NCBI GenBank assembly: GCA_002811645.1
Contig: PDIP01000018.1
Location: 21,609 to 66,568, forward strand
Source: Corallochytrium limacisporum
Lineage: Eukaryota; Opisthokonta
Length of the DNA stretch: 44,960 bases
Direction: 5' to 3'
Position numbers and translations under genes: made by a program. Positions 38,164-44,960 of the stretch are shown one piece after another; position 1 is the first letter of the stretch; each line of letters starts with the position of its first letter. The notes beneath the pieces were generated by a model. That model ran no database searches. It saw nothing but the letters and a program-made list of their open reading frames with translations, and was not told the DNA's origin.

Positions 38164-38688
38164 TCACACAGGCGGTGCTGTCTTCACAGGGAAGAGTTTG
38201 CTTTGTTTTGTTTCTACACTAGTGACCGGAAACGATGGAACTTCTACGACTTCTCCAGACTTCTTGTCGTTGTCTGTAGTCACTGCGTGTTGGTTTCCGT
38301 CATACTCTGCATTGCTCTCTTTGATCGATTTTTTGAACTTTCTAACAACACACAAGACGGATAGCAACAGCAAAGCCACGAGAACAACCACGACGACAAC
38401 CAGGGCGATGAACCCACTTCCCAGACCATCATCATCGCCTGAGCTGGATTCCTCATTCCCATCGCCTGTTTCAATCTCTGTGCAGTTAATCCCGTCACCC
38501 TCATAGCCTTCTAAACACTCGCAAAAGAAGCCGCCTGAAGTTTGAACGCATTTTGCATTGTCGCCGCAGACATCACCTGCGGCTCCTTGGCAAAGACTGT
38601 CTTGCCCTACAGCAATGCCTGATAAAGTTCCGAGGATCAACGCCAGCACGAACAGCTGCTGGCCATTGTCCATTCGGAGCATTCTCAT
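38164..38688 (-). CDS. Small single-pass membrane protein with one extracellular EGF-like domain
   Basis: 174 aa, ATG at 38686-38688; Met3 and Met6 are alternative starts. A signal peptide (about 1-28, hydrophobic LFVLALILGTLSGIAV) is followed by one EGF-like module with six cysteines (33, 41, 47, 56, 58, 69; spacing 7-5-8-1-10) including GGFFCECLEGYEGDG. An acidic Ser/Asp/Glu stem (72-90) leads to one transmembrane helix (about 92-114), then a basic stop-transfer RKFKK and a 55-residue cytosolic tail. Type I topology is predicted. EGF modules usually mediate extracellular protein contacts; its partner is unknown. Such proteins are common in animals and amoebae but rare in fungi. No catalytic domain is present. 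Confidence 0.85.
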   Translation of the reverse strand: MRMLRMDNGQQLFVLALILGTLSGIAVGQDSLCQGAAGDVCGDNAKCVQTSGGFFCECLEGYEGDGINCTEIETGDGNEESSSGDDDGLGSGFIALVVVVVVLVALLLLSVLCVVRKFKKSIKESNAEYDGNQHAVTTDNDKKSGEVVEVPSFPVTSVETKQSKLFPVKTAPPV

Positions 38689-40178
38689 TGGTACTCTCTT
38701 GGTTCCAGATGTCGCTCTACCATACGTTTGATTGCAATTCTATATATTCTGGATACTCAACCCAGATTTGTCACTTTGGCTACCATCGTATATCTGTTTC
38801 TTATCACCAACCTATGCTTTGACGTTACCGATCGCATTGGGGTCTCGCCATCGAACACAGCGATTAGATTCAGTGGCAGGATGTACTTGTTCTCCTACCT
38901 TGCCTAACCTAGTAGAGCACTTGCTAGTTCTTGGCCTGATTATCTATCTCGCAGGAATATGTACCGTTTGACAACAGGCAACAACGGCAAAGGTTTCTCA
39001 ATGCCGGTCGTATCGGCGATGATTGCCGCAAATCATTCCACGTCCTATGGAGACACCGCTCTGCCAGCAAGGCATGTGACCCACCCATTCCTGCGGGTTC
39101 ATTTCCCCCTACAAAAATACAGGCTGACGCAGCTGAGCGTTCCCCGAAGCGAAAATGTCTGACCGAGGATTCCTCCGGGCCAAAAGCGAAGGGGGGGGGG
39201 GGCGCAAGAGATCTGCACATCCAACGCAGAGCCGGGGAAGGTCCTCTATTTCTCTCGGTGATCACTTAAGAACGACAGCCCTGGTGGAACAAAAGAACGT
39301 GAAGAGGGGGGGGGGGGTTGAATGAATCTGCGCCATCGCTCAGCAAAATAGGGTCCTTCCAAACCCTTCGGGAGAAAGGCCGTGATCATCAACTCTCGGC
39401 CAGGGTTCCTCTGCCGGAAGCCATTCGGGGCATGACCGATGTAATTAGGCCCCTATCGATTCCTATAAAGCTTATATGATTTTGATTTTCAAGTCGTTCT
39501 GTAATGCTTCCGAGTCACGCACCGGCATTGTCGGTTTCATACTTTATGTACTGGGAACAATCTGATTGGGACAATCACTTCCTTAGCTTCCGTCCGGACG
39601 GGGGACCATAGTGAAAGTTGGTTGGAAGTTAATGGGATGCGCGGCTTCCGGGGAGTGGCGAGGCTTTTGGGGCTGTGTGTGGTTGAAACATCCCGTCGGG
39701 TGCCACCACCACCTCAGCAGAACCGCCTCGGGCAGAGGTTTTGAGAGTGTGACGATTTCTTTGGTGCTTTTTGCCACCGTGCCCGCGGGGGTCGGGAGGG
39801 GAGGAGGGGGGGGGGAGAAGAAGAGATGTGGCGAATAGTGACATCCGCCCTCCCGCTCTATATCGCACATAGCCACAGAAGATGTACTGGCGGCGCTCGG
39901 AGAGGAAGAGGGAGGAGATTGCCCTGGAGGAAAAGTCGGCAGCGTCGAAACGCGCCTATCTCTCCGGCGCATTGGGAGGTCTGCTGGCCTCATACTATAA
40001 GAGGTCTGTGTGATCTGAAATGCCCAGTGCTGTCTGAAAAGTTGCTACAGGAAGCATGTATGCGGTCTCACGGGATGTAGTAGAAAATGATTGCGGTGAC
40101 GTACTGATTGCAATCGGATGATACGTTTGTAACCCACAGAAACCACCTCATAGTGGGTCGGATACATACAGAGGAAAG
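38689..40178. other. Divergent intergenic interval with three G-runs (EGF protein / DDHD lipase)
   Basis: About 1.5 kb between divergent starts. G12 runs lie at 39191-39202 and 39306-39317, and G10 at 39806-39815. Composition elsewhere is balanced, and the last 150 bp before the lipase ATG is AT-richer. No gene was recognised. Confidence 0.55.
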
Positions 40179-43106
40179 ATGGCCCAGCCTACGCGGCCAT
40201 CACGGCCAACGCCTCCATTACGGCATGCACCGCCATCGAGACCTCCACCGCCGTCACAGTCAACGGCATTGCAAGAAGACAAGGTGAGTGATCTATTTTG
40301 TGGCGGAGAAATCCCGGCCGATCGGGTCCTGTGGTATCGGGAGGGTAAAGGGCCAAACGACAAGGACACGAAGCGCGTACACTTTACGCCTTGGGAATGT
40401 CACTGTTTGGAAATGACGTACCGCGAGTACCAGGACGAGCAGGAAGTCCTTAGATCTACAGGGCGTGGCAGTATGGGCTCGTACGGACGGTCCATGCTCC
40501 GCAGCACAGGGGGCAGTGGACTTATGGATGGCAGTGGCACACCTGATGCGTTCGAACCACCCCAACGGGATATTGTGTCCAGTGTGGTGAATCCAGATAA
40601 AGACGAATTGCGCTGGAAGGTAAGTGTGCAAGGGGATCTTTTCGACGTCGACGTGGTGCAACGTACCTACGAGCCTGTATACTGGAAGCCACGCCCCAAG
40701 AGCATTGAGCATTGGTCTGTCCACCGAAGCACGTGGACCGCAAGTTCTACCGGAGATCCGACGCGGGCCATTGACGAAAAGACTTGTGCTGAGCTGGAGA
40801 CAGCCTTTGCCTTCGAAGTTTGGAAAGATGAGCTGACCAGCCACTTCAATCTCAGTTCCGGTGACTCGGCCCGATTCTATAATCAGCATGAAGTTTACCT
40901 GTACAGAGGCGATCGCAGCTCTAAGATGGCTGTTCGAATGATGAGCAGTGGACCGTCTCGGCCCGTACCCGGACGGCCGAGTAGCGTGTCTCCAGTCCGA
41001 AGCACGACGAAGCGGACCATCAGCGAGTCATCCACTCCCGCGGAAACGATCGCACCTGAGGCTATTGCTTACGGCGACGTGATCAAGCAGGAGGAAGATA
41101 CGGCCGCAGTGGTACCAGAAGGCACTGACACGAGCCCGGAGCTGCTGTCGATACAGGACACAGCCACTAAGCCGGCAACAGCTGGAAAAGCAGAGAAATT
41201 GGTTGGGCGGCGTTTAATGAGGGGCATGGTCCTGCTGGAAGCGAATAAAATGAAGACTTCGGGATCAGCAAGCTCTGCGCAAAGCGGAACGTGCAGTACT
41301 GACAAACAAAGCACAGACAAGAGGGACGGCAGTGCTGAGCGTGGAAAACCCAGTCCAAAGGTCCACAATACCACGGTGCCAATTTCACACGTCGTTTTTG
41401 TCGTTCATGGCATCGGGCAGGCCCTTACAGAGTACTGCGACGTGATCCGGGATGTGGAGAGTATTCGCGTAACCTCTAAGGTGCTCACCCAAGAGCATTT
41501 TCCACAGGTAACAGGGTCGAAACGGATCATCTTTATTCCAATTGAATGGCGACGGGACCTGGGCAAGATCCATGGCGATGAGTATGAGGAGGATGGGGAT
41601 TTTCTGGTTGAAGAAGCGGAACTAATGAAGGAGGCAGAGGCCATGCTCAACGGAGAATCCTCGGAGCAGAAGTCTGGTGGCAGCGGCAGCGAGCCTGGAT
41701 CCAATGTCACATCTCCGAAACTTACGAGTGAGAACGACCCAGACACTGAAAAGGCACTCAAGGAGGACGGCACAGTCAACAGCTTAACTTCTGTAGGGGG
41801 TATCCAGTTGAATACCATTCCTGGTCTCCGACACGTCGTACAGGGAAGTTTGCTGGATATCTTGCTTTATCTCTCCAACCGGAATGGTCAGAAAATTATT
41901 GACAATGCTGTCGGTAAACTCAACAATGCCTATCGTCTCTTCCGGCGACGCCATCCGAAGTTTGATGGTAAAGTTAGCATTATTGGGCATTCTCTCGGCT
42001 CCTTGATTACCTTTGACATTCTTACGCACCAGCCCAACGCCCCCACTGCCCGCTTCCGCGCAGATGGCACCCGAGCACGACCACGTGACAAAATCCATGA
42101 TGCTCAGCATTTGATCAAGGATAAGGAGGTACGAGAACTCGAGGCCCAAATCAAGGATCTGCAGATAAAGCTACGCAAACGTCTGGAAGAGGCCTATGGA
42201 CGCGTCAGTGTTTCGTTAAGCGGGGTGGTTCCCCGCAACTTTCCTGCACTTGACTTTGAAGTCGACTGTTTCTTCATGCTAGGATCGCCTCTGGGTGTTT
42301 TCTTGCTGCTCCGGGACCACCGCATCGGACCGCCCGGAACGGGAAGCACTGGCCATGCTGGTCAATCGGTCATGCCCAAATGTCGTCGGTTCTACAATGT
42401 CTTCCACCCGTACGATCCTGTCGCTTACCGTATAGAACCCATCATTGAGCCGTCGATGGCAAAGTTGAAGCCCCAGAATATTCCATTTTACAAGAAATCC
42501 ATGCTAGCCTTTACTGAGGACGACCTGCGGTCGGTCAGCGAGGCGAGCATGCGCGCACGAAACGCCGTGGTCAACACTGTGGCACGGATAGGTACCCTCG
42601 TTAGTGCGACCGCCCGACTACGGAGTTGGGCGTATGGTGGCAACAAAGGCAGTACCGAAGAGGGAGTGATCGAACAGCCGGCAGAGGCACTGAAGCCCAA
42701 CACTGAGAGTGCACCCGATGGACTGCCAATCAGTCGGGAAGACTCTGACAATGGCGGTACTCGTGACATCACTTCTGGCATGATCAGTGATGTGGACGTC
42801 GACAATGCAACGGGCAAAGTACGTCGCGTAACCAAAGACGAACTTCTCGCGCGTATGCCAGAGGAAATTGCGTCCCTAAGTGACGGGGACCGTCGCTTTG
42901 ATCACCAATTGCGAGCGGGTGCGTTTGACAATCAGTACCTCACATCGATTACTGCACATATGGGCTACTCCAGCGACCCTTCCACGGTAGTCTTTCTCCT
43001 GAGCCGGCTCTACGGCCTGCCGTCATGGAAGACTGACAAGCAGGAGCGGGTGGCCAGTCAGGAGCGGGTACGCGACACGAATACAAAGGAAAGGAGAGAG
43101 GCATAA
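40179..43106 (+). CDS. DDHD-domain phospholipase (PA-PLA1/DDHD1-like)
   Basis: 975 aa, ATG at 40179, TAA stop. Intracellular PLA1-type enzymes of this family hydrolyse phosphatidic acid or other phospholipids and act on ER, Golgi or mitochondrial membranes. The N-terminus is Pro-rich. A WWE-like part (about 45-235) has VLWYREGKGPND, FTPWECHCLEMTYREY and YEPVYW. The catalytic part opens with HVVFVVHGIGQAL (about 404-416) and has the serine motif GHSLG at 603-607 (Ser605). The DDHD region begins at about 690 (FEVDCFFMLGSPLGVFLLLRD) with NVFHPYDPVAYRIEP near 740 and ends with FDHQLRAGAFDNQYLTSITAH. A low-complexity insert of about 130 residues splits the DDHD region. It converges on the bS1m gene, 114 bp apart. 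Confidence 0.93.
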   Translation: MAQPTRPSRPTPPLRHAPPSRPPPPSQSTALQEDKVSDLFCGGEIPADRVLWYREGKGPNDKDTKRVHFTPWECHCLEMTYREYQDEQEVLRSTGRGSMGSYGRSMLRSTGGSGLMDGSGTPDAFEPPQRDIVSSVVNPDKDELRWKVSVQGDLFDVDVVQRTYEPVYWKPRPKSIEHWSVHRSTWTASSTGDPTRAIDEKTCAELETAFAFEVWKDELTSHFNLSSGDSARFYNQHEVYLYRGDRSSKMAVRMMSSGPSRPVPGRPSSVSPVRSTTKRTISESSTPAETIAPEAIAYGDVIKQEEDTAAVVPEGTDTSPELLSIQDTATKPATAGKAEKLVGRRLMRGMVLLEANKMKTSGSASSAQSGTCSTDKQSTDKRDGSAERGKPSPKVHNTTVPISHVVFVVHGIGQALTEYCDVIRDVESIRVTSKVLTQEHFPQVTGSKRIIFIPIEWRRDLGKIHGDEYEEDGDFLVEEAELMKEAEAMLNGESSEQKSGGSGSEPGSNVTSPKLTSENDPDTEKALKEDGTVNSLTSVGGIQLNTIPGLRHVVQGSLLDILLYLSNRNGQKIIDNAVGKLNNAYRLFRRRHPKFDGKVSIIGHSLGSLITFDILTHQPNAPTARFRADGTRARPRDKIHDAQHLIKDKEVRELEAQIKDLQIKLRKRLEEAYGRVSVSLSGVVPRNFPALDFEVDCFFMLGSPLGVFLLLRDHRIGPPGTGSTGHAGQSVMPKCRRFYNVFHPYDPVAYRIEPIIEPSMAKLKPQNIPFYKKSMLAFTEDDLRSVSEASMRARNAVVNTVARIGTLVSATARLRSWAYGGNKGSTEEGVIEQPAEALKPNTESAPDGLPISREDSDNGGTRDITSGMISDVDVDNATGKVRRVTKDELLARMPEEIASLSDGDRRFDHQLRAGAFDNQYLTSITAHMGYSSDPSTVVFLLSRLYGLPSWKTDKQERVASQERVRDTNTKERREA

Positions 43107-43220
43107 TGTTTATGAAACATTGACGAATCATGACAAAAATTGCGTAATTCCTATATATATACATCTACCAGTGCTACTACCATGCACTTGTATTGAAATT
43201 CGACTCATCAATGTCTGAGT

Positions 43221-44477
43221 TTAGACGGTTTCCAAAGGACTTGTGGTTTTCTTCGTGGGGGCGCTCTTAGCCAATCGGTCCTTCTTCATCCTTTCCGCGT
43301 CCCGACGTAGGTTGAAATAGTTCTGCAGCATGCGAGCGCGGTTCGGATCGATATAGTCGTCTGAGCCACCCCGGCCCTGGCTAATCACGGCGTTAGCTTC
43401 AGCCGCCACCTTGCGCTGCTCCATGCGCTGGCGCTTACGCTCTTCCTGTCTCTGCTTGACCATGCGTTCGCGGTCCTCCTGGCGCTTTGTAATAGCGCGC
43501 AGGAACGCTTCCGAAGTGCGTTCCTCCTCCGTGGGGATCTGCTCGGCCTGGCGTTCAGCCATTGTCTTTTTTGTGCGCATAATCTGCGGTTCCAGGGCAC
43601 TGTCCTTGTACGCACGGCCCGTGATACCAGCGGTCAATTCCAAGTCTTCCACACGCACAGCTACGACCTCACCGACGCGCCAGCCCTTGGGCAGCAAACC
43701 CGGGCACTGAACGTAGCCTGTGAACTTACCACCCAGCCCAAGACGAACCTGTGTGCCCTCGATGCCAGTTATCTTGGCCCAAACAGACATGTTCGAAATG
43801 TCGTGGGCTTGGGCGAGAGCAGAGTGACCAAGAGCCTCACGGAAGCCCATGTCTTCAGCCCATCGCTCGTTGCCCTTGGGCACATCCTCGAGCGCAATGT
43901 CAAGAACGGAATTAAGAGACAGTGCCTTCGGCACACCCTGGCCGGCGAAGGCGTCGTCATTTTCAAATTCGTGGTCGCTGATCTGCGTGACCCTACGATT
44001 CATCCATTTGGTCTGCTTCGGAATCGGAGACTTCATGACTTCGTCCTTGTAGTCCCGCTCGTAGTGCTTACCCCAGTCTGGAACGGCCTCGGACAACGGA
44101 GGAATGGCTGGTCCCGGTCGAACGTCAATTGCGGCGCTCTGGACCTTCAACTTCTGTCCGAGAGTGTGTTGATAACGGCTCACAATTGTTTCAGCCTCAG
44201 GGACAGACTTGTGCACCTTGAATTGCTGAACTTCGGGTTCGGCTTCGAGAAGCTCATCTCTCGATTCAGTGCGTTCCTGGAGAGACGAATCCTTTCCCTT
44301 CATCCACTGCACTCCCAACAGAGCAGACCCGCCATCGCTACTTGTGCTCGATGGTACCTTGTTCCGGGTTTTACTTTTCTTTTTGGCTAATGATGTTGAA
44401 GAGGTGCTGATTGACCTCACAATCATCTGTTGGTTAGCTAGGGCAGCCGGGCGAGCTACCAATACAGAGCGAAACAT
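43221..44477 (-). CDS. Mitochondrial small-subunit ribosomal protein bS1m (MRPS28 family)
   Basis: 418 aa, ATG at 44475-44477. The first 35 residues are a typical presequence (FRSVLVARPAALANQQMIVR, then SISTSSTSLA). An S1-like beta-barrel lies at about 225-286: NMSVWAKITGIEGTQVRLGL, GGKFTGYVQCPG, then VEDLELTAGITGRAYKDSAL. This last block matches the MRPS28-type signature (LELTSRFLG...), and the family is also called MRP-S35 in Pfam naming. A C-terminal, strongly charged helical tail (about 300-415; ERERMVKQRQEE-like Arg/Glu/Gln repeats) goes well beyond the animal protein of about 190 residues. The N-terminal 40-220 is largely disordered. Assignment rests on the barrel motif and the presequence. 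Confidence 0.8.
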   Translation of the reverse strand: MFRSVLVARPAALANQQMIVRSISTSSTSLAKKKSKTRNKVPSSTSSDGGSALLGVQWMKGKDSSLQERTESRDELLEAEPEVQQFKVHKSVPEAETIVSRYQHTLGQKLKVQSAAIDVRPGPAIPPLSEAVPDWGKHYERDYKDEVMKSPIPKQTKWMNRRVTQISDHEFENDDAFAGQGVPKALSLNSVLDIALEDVPKGNERWAEDMGFREALGHSALAQAHDISNMSVWAKITGIEGTQVRLGLGGKFTGYVQCPGLLPKGWRVGEVVAVRVEDLELTAGITGRAYKDSALEPQIMRTKKTMAERQAEQIPTEEERTSEAFLRAITKRQEDRERMVKQRQEERKRQRMEQRKVAAEANAVISQGRGGSDDYIDPNRARMLQNYFNLRRDAERMKKDRLAKSAPTKKTTSPLETV

Positions 44478-44960
44478 GGTCTACAGATTCTACGCTACAA
44501 TGTGATTATTCGGTGCTTTTCTTCTGATTTCGAGTCAACCGCTTGTGTCAATTCTATGCCATGATGGAAATTGTCTCTACGTTTGTGGACTCACCCTTCA
44601 TCTGTTTCTTTGTTTACCTAGAAAATTTTTGCCTGCGTACACGTGAAAGACATCCCCGTTGGTCATATCCATCAAAATTTTCGATTCACTCTCCCTTTGG
44701 GACTTTTTCGGTGTTTCAAATACTACCACTGGACGCTTCCACAATGTATACGTAAAATGAAAACCAGCGTATCCAACAATGGAACAGGATCCGATGACAA
44801 AATCCTGCCGCACGGGTCTCCTTCAGACACAAGACTAGTCAGCTGGAATCGCGCACTTTACGAGCCCCCTTGCTCCCCGGGAACCGGGCACGCGGAGGGT
44901 CGGGGGGGGGGGGCCTGGGAAGGGGAGGGGTGCGTGGGGAAAGGCGGGCCGAATGGGGGG
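44478..44960. other. Interval upstream of the bS1m gene to the window edge
   Basis: About 480 bp with the bS1m promoter on its left. The first 370 bp is AT-rich. The last 90 bp becomes strongly G-rich, with G12 at 44902-44913. No gene was recognised; the next gene lies outside the window. Confidence 0.5.

Noticed and set aside
40619-40640. A GTAAGTG splice-donor-like site in the DDHD lipase gene
   Set aside because: The frame continues without a stop through WKVSVQGDLFDVDVVQ, which fits the family, so no intron is needed.
1-44960. Search for tRNA, rRNA, CRISPR, transposase and reverse transcriptase
   Set aside because: No paired A/B boxes with cloverleaf potential, no spaced direct repeats of CRISPR type and no transposon proteins were seen by eye; a tRNAscan-SE and Infernal run would be decisive.

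Overview
This is eukaryotic nuclear DNA, most likely from an early-diverging (non-Dikarya) fungus. The HisG/His1 protein is of the yeast-like type with the characteristic C-terminal NCRV end, and there are Mak10, Tad1, DDHD-lipase and paladin-type phosphatase homologues. Class II CPD photolyase, a TMC membrane protein, an EGF-like domain and a temptin domain argue against an ascomycete or basidiomycete. The lineage is an inference from family content, not from a search. All fourteen protein genes read as single uninterrupted frames, so this locus looks intron-free.

Layout, left to right. A 60-62 bp tandem hairpin repeat (about 351-612) lies downstream of a temptin-domain/NADPH-oxidase-like oxidoreductase (-). 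A PP2A B'' regulatory subunit (+) and a TMC-family membrane protein (-) converge. A class II CPD photolyase (+) with a mitochondrial-type leader and an internal nuclear-type start converges on an F-box/beta-propeller protein (-). A tRNA adenosine deaminase Tad1/ADAT1 (+) converges on a paladin-like phosphatase (-). A 3.6 kb gene-free interval rich in microsatellites and homopolymers follows. A small mitochondrial protein built of four 35-residue repeats (+) then converges on ATP phosphoribosyltransferase HIS1 (-). Next come three consecutive, same-strand, strongly diverged homologues of Mak10/NAA35 (the auxiliary subunit of the NatC N-terminal acetyltransferase), a small EGF-domain single-pass membrane protein (-), a DDHD-domain phospholipase (+), and a mitochondrial small-subunit ribosomal protein of the bS1m/MRPS28 family (-).

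Most genes are unrelated housekeeping loci. The three Mak10 homologues are the only evident functional cluster, and the photolyase, the repeat protein and the ribosomal protein are all predicted mitochondrial. Intergenic DNA is sharply structured: every G or C run of 8 or more that I found lies between genes, never in a coding region, and 13 of 14 have the Gs on the + strand. Convergent 3' spacers are short (81-433 bp), while intervals containing promoters are about 0.5-3.6 kb. I saw no tRNA, rRNA, transposase, reverse transcriptase or CRISPR array.

Most unusual items: the triple Mak10 cluster, the temptin-NOX fusion, the hairpin array with a compensatory base-pair change, the four-repeat mitochondrial protein, and the strand-polarised intergenic G-runs.
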